64,000 nucleotides of DNA from Frigoribacterium sp. Leaf263 (GTDB taxonomy: Bacteria; Actinomycetota; Actinomycetes; Actinomycetales; Microbacteriaceae): assembly GCF_001422285.1 (NCBI RefSeq), contig NZ_LMMO01000004.1:186631-250630 (forward strand), in the 5' to 3' direction. Below are positions 34,611-42,942 of this stretch, one piece after another. How positions within the stretch are numbered: position 1 is the stretch's first letter; every line of letters begins with the position of its first letter. The translations under genes and the position numbers were made by a program. The notes under the pieces were generated by a model. The model made no database searches and had not been told where the DNA came from. It saw only the letters and a list, made by a program, of their open reading frames with translations.

Positions 34611-34716
34611 GCGACGAGACTGTCAGAAGACGACCCGCCGCGCCTCGGCTGCGCGGGGGAATGCGGACGGATCCGCCTGGGGTCGCCGACCCGCGCCTCC
34701 TCGGCGGGTGCCCGGA

Positions 34717-35742
34717 TCAGCCGAAGAGGATGGCGGCCTCGTCGTAGCGGTGCTGCGGCACGGTCTTCAGGCTGTCGAGGGCCTCCTCGAACGAGACGTG
34801 CACGATGTCGGTGCCGCGCAGGGCCACCATGCGGCCCCAGCGCTCGTCCCGCACCGCGTCGCTCGCCGCGAGCCCGAGACGCGTCGCGAGCACCCGGTCG
34901 TACGACGTGGGCGTGCCGCCGCGCTGGATGTGACCGAGCGTCGTGGCTCGCGTCTCGATGCCGGTGCGCTCTTCGATGATCGGCGCGAGGCGCTCGCCGA
35001 TTCCGCCGAGACGGGGACGGCCGAAGGCGTCGAGCCCGCGCTCGGAGTGCACGTCGGTGCCCTGATCGGGCACGAAGCCCTCGGCCACGACGACCAGCGG
35101 CGCGCGACCCCGGTCGTACGCCGACTTCACCCACGCCACGATCTGATCCATGCTCGTCGCCTGCTCGGGGATGAGGATCGCGTGCGCGCCCGACGCCATG
35201 CCCGAGTGCAGGGCGATCCAGCCCACGTGGCGGCCCATGACCTCGGCGACCATGCAGCGGCTGTGCGACTCGCCGGTCGTGCGGAGGCGGTCCATGGCGT
35301 CGGTCGCGATCTGCACGGCGGTGTCGAAGCCGAAGGTGTAGTCGGTGGCACCGAGGTCGTTGTCGACGGTCTTCGGCACGCCGACGATCTTGAGACCGGC
35401 GTCGGTCAGGCGCTTGGCCGCCGCGAGGGTGCCCTCGCCGCCGATCGCGATCATGGCGTCGATGCCGTGCCGCTCCATGTTCTCGGTGATGCGCGCCACG
35501 CCGCCGTCGCCCTCGAAGGGGTTCGTCCGGCTCGTGCCGAGGATCGTGCCGCCCTGCTTGGCGATGCCCTGGATGTCCTTCCGGGCCAGGGGGACGATGT
35601 CGGCGTCGACGACCCCGCGCCATCCGTCGCGGAACCCGACGAACTCCTGCCCGTGGATCTGCGTGCCCTTCAGGACGGCTCCGCGGATGACGGCGTTCAG
35701 GCCGGGGCAGTCGCCGCCGCTGGTGAGGATTCCGATTCTCAT
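34717..35742 (-). CDS. pfkA: 6-phosphofructokinase
   Basis: The protein has 341 residues. MRIGILTSGGDCPGLNAVIRG, GGEGTLAAAKRL, VGVPKTVDNDLGATDYTFG, EVMGRHVGWIALHSG and TTLGHIQRGGTP are the phosphoryl-donor, catalytic (TVDND) and F6P-binding motifs. The donor site has Gly (GGEGT) with Lys (PKTVDND), the mixed combination of actinomycete ATP-dependent group III enzymes, rather than the Asp/Lys of PPi enzymes. It commits F6P to glycolysis. ATG 35742 has TGGAG at 8 bases. Confidence 0.95.
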   Translation of the reverse strand: MRIGILTSGGDCPGLNAVIRGAVLKGTQIHGQEFVGFRDGWRGVVDADIVPLARKDIQGIAKQGGTILGTSRTNPFEGDGGVARITENMERHGIDAMIAIGGEGTLAAAKRLTDAGLKIVGVPKTVDNDLGATDYTFGFDTAVQIATDAMDRLRTTGESHSRCMVAEVMGRHVGWIALHSGMASGAHAILIPEQATSMDQIVAWVKSAYDRGRAPLVVVAEGFVPDQGTDVHSERGLDAFGRPRLGGIGERLAPIIEERTGIETRATTLGHIQRGGTPTSYDRVLATRLGLAASDAVRDERWGRMVALRGTDIVHVSFEEALDSLKTVPQHRYDEAAILFG

Positions 35743-35807
35743 CGTGATGCTCCATCGCAAGGTCGGGCCCGGCCCGGAGGGCCGAGGTCGGTTCCATCAT
35801 GGCGTAC

Positions 35808-35813
35808 TACCCT
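35808..35813 (+). promoter_or_regulatory. -10 box of the DUF4190-type gene (leaderless)
   Basis: TACCCT is 6 bases before ATG 35820. There is no ribosome site. Confidence 0.5.
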
Positions 35814-35819
35814 CGACGC

Positions 35820-36359
35820 ATGAGCGACCAGTCGACGCCGCGACCGCCGTCGGCCTGGGCGCGTTTCACCCGGCCCGCACCGGGCGAGAGCCGCGAGATC
35901 CCTCTCGCCGCGCCTCCTCGGCCCCGGCAGGAGGCGCGGGTCGATCCGTTCGCGCCGGCCGCCGAGCAGACGTGGGCGCCAGCCGCCCCCGAGCCCCGGC
36001 CCGACGCGGCCGGATTCGACTCGTACTTCGCCCCTGCCGACGACGACGAGTGGGACGCCCCGAGACCCCGACACGACGACCCCGGTCACGGTCTCGCCGT
36101 CGCGTCGATCGTCTTCGCGGTCTTCTTCGCGCCGCTCGGGCTCGTCCTCGGCCTCGTGTCGGCCCGACGCTCGGCCCGGGCGGGCCACTCGCGGCGCCTC
36201 GCCCTGATCGGCGTCGCGATCGCCGCCGTCGTGATGGTGGCGAGCATCGTCTACGGCGTCAGCGCGCTCGACCACCTGGCGCGGCTGTCGGCGACGTGCG
36301 CCCAGCTGGGCCCCGGCGAGTACGCCGACCCGGCCGGACGCACGGTCACCTGCGACTGA
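35820..36359 (+). CDS. DUF4190-type membrane protein
   Basis: The protein has 179 residues. A long Pro/Glu/Arg-rich cytosolic N-terminus (about 80 residues) leads to two hydrophobic helices (HGLAVASIVFAVFFAPLGLVLGLVSARRSAR and LALIGVAIAAVVMVASIVYG), the DUF4190 layout, and a short extracellular C-terminus with two cysteines. Function is unknown. Two inverted copies of the dispersed element (35908-35917 and 35930-35940) are translated within its N-terminal region. It has a leaderless start and diverges from pfkA. Confidence 0.8.
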   Translation: MSDQSTPRPPSAWARFTRPAPGESREIPLAAPPRPRQEARVDPFAPAAEQTWAPAAPEPRPDAAGFDSYFAPADDDEWDAPRPRHDDPGHGLAVASIVFAVFFAPLGLVLGLVSARRSARAGHSRRLALIGVAIAAVVMVASIVYGVSALDHLARLSATCAQLGPGEYADPAGRTVTCD

Positions 36360-36386
36360 CGCCGGTCGTGCTGGCCGCCGATCGAC

Positions 36387-36872
36387 TCAGAGTCGGACGG
36401 TGCCCGTGTCGGCGACGTTCTCGGGGTGACCGCCGGTGATCGCGGCCTTCGCGTACTTCAGCAGCGTGACGGCCTTGGGCTCGTTGCTGACCCAGTACTC
36501 GGCGGTCTCGACGTCGACCTCGAGCAGGGCGACGGTGGGGTCGTCACGGCCCTGGTCGAACCAGGCCTCGGCCCCGGTGGTCCACAGCTCGTCGATGAGC
36601 TCCGCGTCCTTGACGACGGTCGCCTTGCCGGAGAGCGACAGGTAGCCCTTGCCGGTCTCGACGGCGACGTTGACCTGCGGGTGCGCGCGGACGTCGTCGA
36701 CCTTGGGCGACGGGTCGGGCGTGAAGAAGTAGACCTTGCCGTCGAACTCGCGGTCGACGATGGCGAGGGGCCGGCTGACCAGGTGCTGGCTGCTGCCCTG
36801 GGTCGTGAGGATGCCGATTCGGCCCTTGTCGAGGACCTCGGAGATGCGCTTGATGTCGTTCGTGTCGGTCAT
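36387..36872 (-). CDS. Pyridoxamine 5'-phosphate oxidase-family protein (general stress protein 26-like)
   Basis: The protein has 161 residues in a split-barrel flavin-binding fold: [55 protein letters not shown] and the C-terminal [16 protein letters not shown]. This subfamily (GS26-like) binds FMN or a deazaflavin but its reaction is undefined. ATG 36872 overlaps the trhO stop (ATGA), so the two are translated together. Confidence 0.88.
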   Translation of the reverse strand: MTDTNDIKRISEVLDKGRIGILTTQGSSQHLVSRPLAIVDREFDGKVYFFTPDPSPKVDDVRAHPQVNVAVETGKGYLSLSGKATVVKDAELIDELWTTGAEAWFDQGRDDPTVALLEVDVETAEYWVSNEPKAVTLLKYAKAAITGGHPENVADTGTVRL

Positions 36873-37762
36873 GCGGGTGACGCTACGCCGGAGGTGCGGT
36901 GCGGGTCACAGTGCACCGCGCCTCCTTCCGCGCACGCGTCGCAGACCACCAGCTGCTCGCGGCACTGGACGTCGCTGCAGTTGCGCATCCGCTTCGTCGC
37001 GTCGCCGCAGCGGACGCATCGACCGAGCACGGCGGTGTGGTCGGAGAAGTCGACCGAGCCGCGGCCGTCGAACACGTAGAGCGAGCCGTCCCAAACGCCG
37101 TCGTCGCCGAAGCGCTCGCCGTAGCGGACCACGCCGCCGTCGAGCTGATAGACGCGGGTGAAGCCGCGCGTCGTCATCAGCGAGCTGAGCACCTCGCAGC
37201 GGACGCCGCCGGTGCAGTACGTGACGACCGGTTCGTCCTTCAGGTGGTCGTAGCGGCCGCTCTCGATCTCGGCCACGAACTCGCGCGTCGTGGCGACGTC
37301 GGGCACGATCGCATCGCGGAACCGGCCGATGCGCGACTCGAACTCGTTGCGACCGTCGAAGAACGTGACCTGCTCGCGCGCCATGAGCTCGTGCAACCCG
37401 TCGGGCGACAGGCGCGTGCCGCCGCCGACCATGCCGTCGGCGTCGACCCGAAGCTCGTCGGCGGCGCCGAAGGTGACGATCTCGTCGCGGACCTTGACCG
37501 ACAGGCGGGGGAAGTCGTGACCCGTGCCCTCGCTCCACTTCGCGTCGAGGCCGGCGAAGGGCGCGTACTCGCGGGTCGTCTTGAGGTAGCGCTTGACGTC
37601 TCGGAGCTCGCCGCCGACCGTCGCGTTGATCCCGTGGGGCGAGAGGACGATCCGACCCGTCAGGTCGAGCGAGCGGCACAGGTCGCGCTGCCAGAGGCGC
37701 AGGGCCTCGGGGTCGGCGAGCGGGGTGAACACGTAGAACAGCAGGATCTTGGGGACGGCCAC
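36869..37762 (-). CDS. trhO: tRNA uridine(34) hydroxylase TrhO (rhodanese family)
   Basis: The protein has 297 residues. The N-terminal UPF0176 region has [22 protein letters not shown] and [13 protein letters not shown]; the rhodanese domain has active-site loop [16 protein letters not shown] (catalytic Cys) and [16 protein letters not shown]; the C-terminus has the Cys pairs RCVRCGD, NCSDVQC and CDAC, a likely zinc site. It introduces 5-hydroxyuridine at wobble U34 of tRNAs. GTG 37762 lies 6 bases behind TAAGCT (leaderless). Confidence 0.93.
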   Translation of the reverse strand: MAVPKILLFYVFTPLADPEALRLWQRDLCRSLDLTGRIVLSPHGINATVGGELRDVKRYLKTTREYAPFAGLDAKWSEGTGHDFPRLSVKVRDEIVTFGAADELRVDADGMVGGGTRLSPDGLHELMAREQVTFFDGRNEFESRIGRFRDAIVPDVATTREFVAEIESGRYDHLKDEPVVTYCTGGVRCEVLSSLMTTRGFTRVYQLDGGVVRYGERFGDDGVWDGSLYVFDGRGSVDFSDHTAVLGRCVRCGDATKRMRNCSDVQCREQLVVCDACAEGGAVHCDPHRTSGVASPA

Positions 37763-37768
37763 CCGGAG

Positions 37769-37774
37769 AGCTTA
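37769..37774 (-). promoter_or_regulatory. -10 box of trhO (leaderless)
   Basis: TAAGCT on the minus strand ends 6 bases before GTG 37762. Confidence 0.5.
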
Positions 37775-37878
37775 GTCGTCGACTGTGCAGTCCTGGATGA
37801 TGAATGCACTATTCTGACATGTGGAACGGCACCGGGCGGCACACCGCCGGTCGGGGCCGTCGACCACGAGGAGGATCG

Positions 37879-38541
37879 ATGCCCATCCCGACGACCCCGT
37901 CACCCGCGTTCTGCCGGCGGCTCCACCGCGACGAGGTCTTCGAGCTCGTCCTCGACGCCATCGTGTCGGGCGAGCTCGCCGAGGGCGAGCGGCTGCGCGA
38001 CACCGAGCTGGAGGAGTGGCTCGGCGTCTCCCGCACGCCCATCCGCATGGCGCTGGCCCGCCTCGAGGACCTCTCTCTGATCGAGACCGTGCCGAAGAGG
38101 TACACCCGGGTCAGTCACGCCCGCCCCTGGCTCGTGCGCCCGCTGCTGCCCACGCTGTGCTCGCTCGTGCTGCTCGCCCTGGTCGAGGCCGTCGCCGACG
38201 ACGAGACGCGGGTCGCGGTGGCGGCGGTGCTCCGTCAGGCCGGTGCGGAGGCCCCGGCGGGGGACGAGGCGCGGGTGGTGGCGCCGAGCGCGCCCCCGGT
38301 CGTCGAGGCCCTCGTCTCGGCCGCTCGCACGATGGCCGCCGCCTCGTCGAACGGTCGACTCGAGGGAATGGTCGTCCACTTCGGGGTCGCGCTGCTGTTC
38401 CACGCCCGGTTCGTCGGCGACGACCTCGACGAGGCGGGTCTGACGGAGGGGCTGTCGAGTCTCGCCGTCGCCCTCGAGAGGGCCGATGTCGAGGCGGCTC
38501 GCACGGCCGTCGAGAGGATCGCCTCGTCGGCGGGTCAGTAG
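37879..38541 (+). CDS. GntR-family regulator (paralogue family member)
   Basis: The protein has 220 residues. It starts MPIPTTPSPAFCRRLHRDEVFELVLDAIVSGELAEGERLRDTELEEWLGVSRTPIRMALARL. The winged helix matches the other local GntR proteins, but NRYTRI is changed to KRYTRV and the helical C-terminal domain has diverged, with an insert encoded by a GACGAGGCGCGGGTGG element variant. The start at ATG 37879 is set by the family N-terminus and GAGGAGG. Its last 7 bases overlap those of the convergent sugar-transferase gene. Confidence 0.87.
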   Translation: MPIPTTPSPAFCRRLHRDEVFELVLDAIVSGELAEGERLRDTELEEWLGVSRTPIRMALARLEDLSLIETVPKRYTRVSHARPWLVRPLLPTLCSLVLLALVEAVADDETRVAVAAVLRQAGAEAPAGDEARVVAPSAPPVVEALVSAARTMAAASSNGRLEGMVVHFGVALLFHARFVGDDLDEAGLTEGLSSLAVALERADVEAARTAVERIASSAGQ

Positions 38542-39308
38542 GCGCCGACCGGGCGCACCACGGCGCGCACCGTCCGGACGAGGACGACGGCGTCGGTGAC
38601 CGGGGTCCAGTCGTGGACGTACGAGAGGTCGAGATCGAGCGCGGCCTCCCAGGGGAGGTCGGATCGGCCGCCGACCTGCCACGGGCCCGTGAGCCCGGGG
38701 AGCACCAGCAGGCGCTGCCGCGCCCGGTCGCAGTAGCGGTCGACCTCGTGGGGCAGCGCGGGTCGGGGGCCGACGAGGCTCATGTCGCCGCGCAGCACGT
38801 TGAGCAGCTGGGGCAGCTCGTCGATCGAGTGGAGACGCAGTCGGCGACCCACCCGGGTGACCCGGGGGTCGCGACGGAGCTTGAAGAGGGGCCCGCCGGC
38901 CTCGTTGCGGGCGGCGAGCTCGGCGAGCCGGGCCTCGGCATCGACGTGCATGGTGCGGAACTTCAGCATCGTGAAGGGCCGGCCGTCGAGACCCGCGCGC
39001 TGCTGTCGGTAGAGGATCGGCCCGGGGGTGTCGAGGCGGACCGCCAGGGCGACCAGGACGGCGAGGGGGAGGAGGGCCACGGCGAGGACGAGTCCGACGA
39101 TCACGTCGACGAGGCGCTTCGCGACCCGGTGCGGACGGCGGCGGACGGGCGGCGGGGCGAGGTAGGGCGAGGCGCCCGGCGAGGCCTCCGGGGTGACGGC
39201 ACCCGGGGCCACGGCGTTCGGGGTGACGGCGATCGGGGTGACGGCGTCGGGGAGGGGGGCCGGGGTCGCGCCCCGGGTCGAGCCCGGCCTGAGGGGCGTG
39301 GTCGTCAC
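38535..39308 (-). CDS. Bacterial sugar transferase (polyprenyl-phosphate glycosyl-1-phosphate transferase type)
   Basis: The 257-residue protein has an N-terminal low-complexity region with repeated AVTPx pentads (about residues 20-45) and then a single membrane/re-entrant helix (KRLVDVIVGLVLAVALLPLAVLVALAVRL). The catalytic domain motifs are GPILYRQQRAGLDGRPFTMLKFRTM, RVGRRLRLHSIDELPQLLNVLRGDMSLVGPRP and RLLVLPGLTGPWQVGGRS. Such enzymes load a sugar-1-phosphate onto undecaprenyl phosphate to begin exopolysaccharide synthesis. No polysaccharide genes are next to it. GTG 39308 overlaps the upstream GntR gene stop (GTGA), an odd regulator-enzyme coupling. Confidence 0.9.
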   Translation of the reverse strand: MTTTPLRPGSTRGATPAPLPDAVTPIAVTPNAVAPGAVTPEASPGASPYLAPPPVRRRPHRVAKRLVDVIVGLVLAVALLPLAVLVALAVRLDTPGPILYRQQRAGLDGRPFTMLKFRTMHVDAEARLAELAARNEAGGPLFKLRRDPRVTRVGRRLRLHSIDELPQLLNVLRGDMSLVGPRPALPHEVDRYCDRARQRLLVLPGLTGPWQVGGRSDLPWEAALDLDLSYVHDWTPVTDAVVLVRTVRAVVRPVGAY

Positions 39309-39991
39309 CGTGCCGCCCGCCGGGTGTCGGGCACAGCCGGGATGTCGTCGAGCCCTGCGACGGCGGGGCCGAGCGTCTCGCGGCCGAGCAGCTCGACGAG
39401 CGCATCGCCGGCCTCGAGCCAGCGTCGATCGGACACCGCTGCCGCGAAGACCGCCACCGAGGGGCGGAGGGCCGGCTCGCCGAGGCTGATCGAGACGTGC
39501 TGCGAGAGGAACGCCGCGCGATGGTCGAGCGGCTCGGCGGCCCGACGCGTGAGCGGGTTCCCGGCCCGGTCGACGAAGACCGTCGTCTCGCGGACGATGT
39601 CGGCGCACGTCGCGTCGTCGGCCGCGAGGGCCTCGACCAGCTGGTCGGCGAGGGGTGCGGTCTCGTCGCCCGGCAGCTGCCTCGCGTGGCGCATCGCCTC
39701 GCCGTGGAGGACGCCGATGAGCTCGAACGTGTCGAGCAGGTCGGCGATCGTCACCGACGCGATGCGGGTGTACCGGTTCGCCTCGATGTCGACGAGGCCC
39801 TGGGTGGCGAGCCGGGCGAGCGCCTCCTTGACGGGCGTCTTCGAGACGCCCAGCCAGGCCGCGATGTCGTCTTCGAACAGGCGCTCGCCGGGATGCAGCG
39901 TGCCGTCGAGGATGGCGTCGAGGACGGATTCGAACGTCAGATCGCGGAGCAGTCGCCGGGGGCGACGCGTCGAGCGGTCGGGAACTGGCAT
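39305..39991 (-). CDS. GntR-family regulator (paralogue family member)
   Basis: The protein has 228 residues. It starts MPVPDRSTRRPRRLLRDLTFESVLDAILDGT, then GERLFEDDIAAWLGVSKTPVKEALARLATQGLVDIEANRYTRIA and a helical C-terminal domain. The DIEANRYTRI wing is identical to that of the paralogue at 29995-30684. The start at ATG 39991 is preferred over the upstream ATG because of GGAGGC and the family N-terminus. It is coupled by a 4-base overlap to the sugar transferase gene, which it may control; this is inference. Confidence 0.88.
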   Translation of the reverse strand: MPVPDRSTRRPRRLLRDLTFESVLDAILDGTLHPGERLFEDDIAAWLGVSKTPVKEALARLATQGLVDIEANRYTRIASVTIADLLDTFELIGVLHGEAMRHARQLPGDETAPLADQLVEALAADDATCADIVRETTVFVDRAGNPLTRRAAEPLDHRAAFLSQHVSISLGEPALRPSVAVFAAAVSDRRWLEAGDALVELLGRETLGPAVAGLDDIPAVPDTRRAAR

Positions 39992-40014
39992 GCTGCCTCC
40001 AAAGTCAGAAGCAG

Positions 40015-40043
40015 AACATATCATCCGTCATTCTTTTTCGCCA
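40015..40043 (-). promoter_or_regulatory. Promoter of the GntR gene at 39991
   Basis: On the minus strand TGGCGA (40038-40043) and TATGTT (40015-40020) are 17 bases apart in an AT-rich spot. The -10 TATGTT is followed by C, the same ATATGTTC context as in the promoter of the GntR-like gene at 1684. Confidence 0.5.
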
Positions 40044-40069
40044 GAGCGGTAGCGGGCGGCGGACGGGCG

Positions 40070-40759
40070 TCAGGCCCCCGCCGACGCCGACGCCGACGCC
40101 GTCGCCGTCGTGTCCGATCCGATGCGGCCGCCGTCGAGACGGATCACGCGCCCGGCGACGGCGAGCACCGCCGGGTCGTGCGAGACGCAGACCACCGCGA
40201 CGCCGCGGCGCGCCTCGGTCTGCATGATGTCGCGGATCCGCTCGGAGCTCTCGTCGTCGAGCCCCGTCGTGGGCTCGTCGAGCAGCAGGAGGTCCGCACC
40301 GCCGACGAGGCCCTGCGCCAGGAGCGCCCGCTGGCGCTGACCGCCCGACAGCGACGAGAACGGCTCGCCCGAGAGGTCGGCGATGCCGAGTCTGTCCAGC
40401 GCGACCGCCACGGTCTCGCGCGCCGCGCCTCCTCGGTGCCGGGGGCTCGTCGAGCGGCCCCAGGTGCCGATCGTCACGACGTCGCGCACCGTGACCGGCA
40501 GGCGGTCCGAGACACCGGCACGCTGCGGCACGAAGGCCGTGACGCGGGAGCCCACGCGGGTGCCGCGCGAGAGGGGGCGGGTGCCGGCGACGACCTCGAG
40601 GAGCGTCGACTTGCCGGCGCCGTTCGGGCCCGCCACGACGGTCAGCGACGCGGCGGCGAGGTCGAGGTCCACCCCGTCGAGTGCGGCGCGACCGTCGAAG
40701 TCGACACCCGCGCCGCGGAGGCTGACGCAGGGGAGGGGGGCGGGTCGGTTCGAGAGCAC
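40070..40759 (-). CDS. aztA: Zinc ABC transporter ATP-binding protein AztA
   Basis: The 229-residue ATPase has Walker A GPNGAGKST, Q-loop VPQRAGV, signature SLSGGQRQRALLAQGL, Walker B LLLLDEPTTGLD and the switch His in CVSHDP, ending in an Ala/Ser/Thr tail. Divergent pairing with a zinc permease, a ZnuA-like binding protein and AztD identifies it as the ATPase of an AztABCD importer. GTG 40759 lies 6 bases behind TAGGGT, and a Fur/Zur-type palindrome overlaps both divergent promoters. Confidence 0.92.
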   Translation of the reverse strand: MLSNRPAPLPCVSLRGAGVDFDGRAALDGVDLDLAAASLTVVAGPNGAGKSTLLEVVAGTRPLSRGTRVGSRVTAFVPQRAGVSDRLPVTVRDVVTIGTWGRSTSPRHRGGAARETVAVALDRLGIADLSGEPFSSLSGGQRQRALLAQGLVGGADLLLLDEPTTGLDDESSERIRDIMQTEARRGVAVVCVSHDPAVLAVAGRVIRLDGGRIGSDTTATASASASAGA

Positions 40760-40765
40760 GACTCC

Positions 40766-40805
40766 ACCCTACAAGTTGATAACCGTTCTCATTCTCGGCT
40801 ACGGT
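40766..40805. promoter_or_regulatory. Divergent leaderless promoters of aztA and aztB
   Basis: Toward aztB, TTGATA (40776-40781) and TACGGT (40800-40805) are 18 bases apart and the GTG follows 8 bases later. Toward aztA, TAGGGT (minus, 40766-40771) lies 6 bases before its GTG. The aztB -35 box is inside the palindromic operator. Confidence 0.7.
40777..40791. promoter_or_regulatory. Fur/Zur-type operator between aztA and aztB
   Basis: TGATAACCGTTCTCA is a 15-base dyad (TGAxAAC-C-GTTxTCA) of the Fur-superfamily shape. It overlaps the -35 of aztB and lies just upstream of the aztA -10, so one bound repressor dimer could block both directions. The zinc-uptake genes on both sides make Zur the likely ligand; that step is inference. 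Confidence 0.75.
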
Positions 40806-40813
40806 CGTGCCTC

Positions 40814-41716
40814 GTGCCCTCCTCCATCACCGGGATCCTCGAGCCGTTCACGCTCGACTTCCTCCAGCGCGCCCTCGTCGGCGGCGGTCTCGTCGCCGTC
40901 CTCTGCGGCGTCGTCGGCACCTGGGTCGTCATCCGCGGCATGGCGTTCCTCGGCGAGGCCCTCGCCCACGGGATGCTGCCCGGCGTCGCCCTCGCGACCG
41001 TCGTCGGCGCCCCCGTCCTGGTCGGGGGCGCCCTGAGCGCCGTCGCCATGAGCCTCGGCATCGCCGCCCTGCAGCGTCGGGGCCGGCTCTCGTACGACAC
41101 GAGCATCGGCATGCTCTTCGTCTCGATGCTCGCCCTCGGCGTCGTGATCATCTCGCACTCGGGCAGCTTCGCCACCGACGCGACCTCGATCCTCTTCGGC
41201 GACATCCTCGCCATCGCCCCGCTCGACGTGCTGCTGCTCGCCGTCGCCGCCGTCGTGGGCCTCGTCGTCGCCGTCGTGTTCCACCGCCCGCTCGTCGCCT
41301 CGGCGCTCGACCCGCGGATCGCCGCCGTGCTCGGACTCCGCCCCCGGCTGGCGCACGCGGCCCTGGTCGGACTCGTCACCCTCGCCGTCGTCGCCTCGTA
41401 CCAGGCCGTCGGGTCGCTGCTGGTCGTGGGCCTCCTGCTCGCACCGGCCGTCGCAGCCGGCCAGTGGACGACGCGCATCCCCACCCGCATGGCGCTCGCC
41501 GCCGTCGTCGGCATCGCCGCGGTCGTCATCGGACTGCTCGTCTCGTGGCACGCCGCCACGGCGGCCGGCGCGTCGGTCGCCGCCACCGCCATCGCCCTGT
41601 CGGGTCTCTCGTGGGCCGCGCGCTCGATCGTGACGACCCGGCGGCGGGCTGCTCGACCCCCGGCCCCGCCCGCGGCACCGGCCCCCGCGCCCGCCCCTCT
41701 CGAAAGGACCCCGTGA
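40814..41716 (+). CDS. aztB: Zinc ABC transporter permease AztB
   Basis: The 300-residue ABC-3 family permease has about eight hydrophobic helices. Signatures include GTWVVIRGMAFLGEALAHGMLPGVALA, DTSIGMLFVSMLALGVVIIS and SVSYQAVGSLLVVGLLLAPA-type helix VVASYQAVGSLLVVGLLLAP, then a Pro/Ala-rich tail. It carries Zn2+ through the inner membrane, driven by AztA. The leaderless GTG 40814 lies in the Zur-controlled divergent promoter region. The stop overlaps the next gene (GTGA). Confidence 0.93.
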   Translation: MPSSITGILEPFTLDFLQRALVGGGLVAVLCGVVGTWVVIRGMAFLGEALAHGMLPGVALATVVGAPVLVGGALSAVAMSLGIAALQRRGRLSYDTSIGMLFVSMLALGVVIISHSGSFATDATSILFGDILAIAPLDVLLLAVAAVVGLVVAVVFHRPLVASALDPRIAAVLGLRPRLAHAALVGLVTLAVVASYQAVGSLLVVGLLLAPAVAAGQWTTRIPTRMALAAVVGIAAVVIGLLVSWHAATAAGASVAATAIALSGLSWAARSIVTTRRRAARPPAPPAAPAPAPAPLERTP

Positions 41717-42942
41717 TCTCCCGCATCCTGAACTCCGCCCTCGTCGGCGTCTGCGCGCTCGCCCTGACCGCGTGCTCCCCGGGGTCCGACGCCTCCGACG
41801 GGTCCGCCGCGGGGTCCGAGTCGTCGGCGGCGACCGCACCCGCGGGTCACGGCGCGGTCGCCGGCGCGGAGGAGCTCGCCGAGCCGCGCCTCGGGCTCAC
41901 CACGATCGACCCCGAGGGGGCGGTCTCGCACCTCGACCTGCTCGACGAGACCGTCACCGAGATCGGGTCGATCGGCGCCCCGTCCGCCATCACGACGGAC
42001 GGCCGGTACCTGTTCGCGCAGACGGAGGCCGGCGTCGAGGTCGTCGACAGCGGGGTGTGGACGTGGGATCACGTCGACCACTTCCACTACTACCGGGCCG
42101 ACCCGCGCCTCCTCGGCACCGTCGACGGAGGCGGGGAGGCGCAGATCGCCACCACGAACCTCTCGACGTCGGGCGGCACCGGCGTGTTCTTCGAGGGCTC
42201 GGGCGAGGCCGTCCTGCTCGACACCGAGGCGCTGTCGGAGGGCGAGGTCTCGGAGCTGTTCCGCCTCGACACCGCGCCCGGCCCGGGCATGGTCGTGCCC
42301 GTCGGGTCGTTCGCGGTCGTCGCCCAGGGCGGCACCGCCGTCGGCTACACGGCCGAGGGCGAACCGACCGGGCTCGACGAGGCGTGCCCCGACGCGTCGG
42401 GCACCATCACCACCCGCGTCGGCGCCGTCATCGGCTGCTCGGACGGGGCGCTGCTGGCCACCGTCGTCGACGACGAGCTCACCGTCGAGCGGATCCCCTA
42501 CCCGGCCGGGACGACCGCGCCGCCCGCGACGTCGTTCGACAACCGGGAGGGGCGACCCACCGTCGCGGCGCTCGCCGGCTCGGAGGGCATCTGGCTGCTG
42601 GACACCCGAGAGCGCTCGTGGACGCTGATCGACGCCCCGGCGCCGCTCGTGCACGTCACCGCGGTGGACGACGCCGACGAGAACGTCCTCGCCCTCACCG
42701 CCGACGGCCGCGTCGTGGTCATGAGCGCCGACGGCGCCGTGCTCGCCGAGACCGAGCCGCTCGTCGCGGAGTCCCTCGCGGCCGGAGCGACCCCGACCCT
42801 CGTCGCCGACCAGCAGCGCGCCTACCTCAGCGGCCCGTCCGAACGGCGCCTGTTCGAGATCGACCACGCCGACGGCGCCCGCGTCGCCCGCACGTTCGAC
42901 ACCGCCACCGAACCGGCGTTCACCGCCCAGACGGGACGATGA
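41713..42942 (+). CDS. AztD-like secreted lipoprotein (second copy in the zinc locus)
   Basis: The 409-residue protein has a signal peptide ending in lipobox LTAC, a Ser/Ala linker, and a repeated beta-strand pattern of the seven-bladed-propeller type seen in AztD zinc chaperones. Only one His cluster is obvious (WDHVDHFHYY, about residues 116-125), and the HxxxH sites of the true aztD downstream are not preserved. It lies between permease and binding-protein genes with overlapping ends on both sides, so it is made with the importer. It may pass Zn2+ to AztC or stabilise the complex; the role is unproven. Confidence 0.8.
   Translation: MISRILNSALVGVCALALTACSPGSDASDGSAAGSESSAATAPAGHGAVAGAEELAEPRLGLTTIDPEGAVSHLDLLDETVTEIGSIGAPSAITTDGRYLFAQTEAGVEVVDSGVWTWDHVDHFHYYRADPRLLGTVDGGGEAQIATTNLSTSGGTGVFFEGSGEAVLLDTEALSEGEVSELFRLDTAPGPGMVVPVGSFAVVAQGGTAVGYTAEGEPTGLDEACPDASGTITTRVGAVIGCSDGALLATVVDDELTVERIPYPAGTTAPPATSFDNREGRPTVAALAGSEGIWLLDTRERSWTLIDAPAPLVHVTAVDDADENVLALTADGRVVVMSADGAVLAETEPLVAESLAAGATPTLVADQQRAYLSGPSERRLFEIDHADGARVARTFDTATEPAFTAQTGR

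Noticed and set aside
34717-35742. PPi-dependent phosphofructokinase
   Set aside because: The donor-site residue is Gly (GGEGT), not Asp; with Lys in PKTVDND this fits the ATP-dependent actinomycete group.
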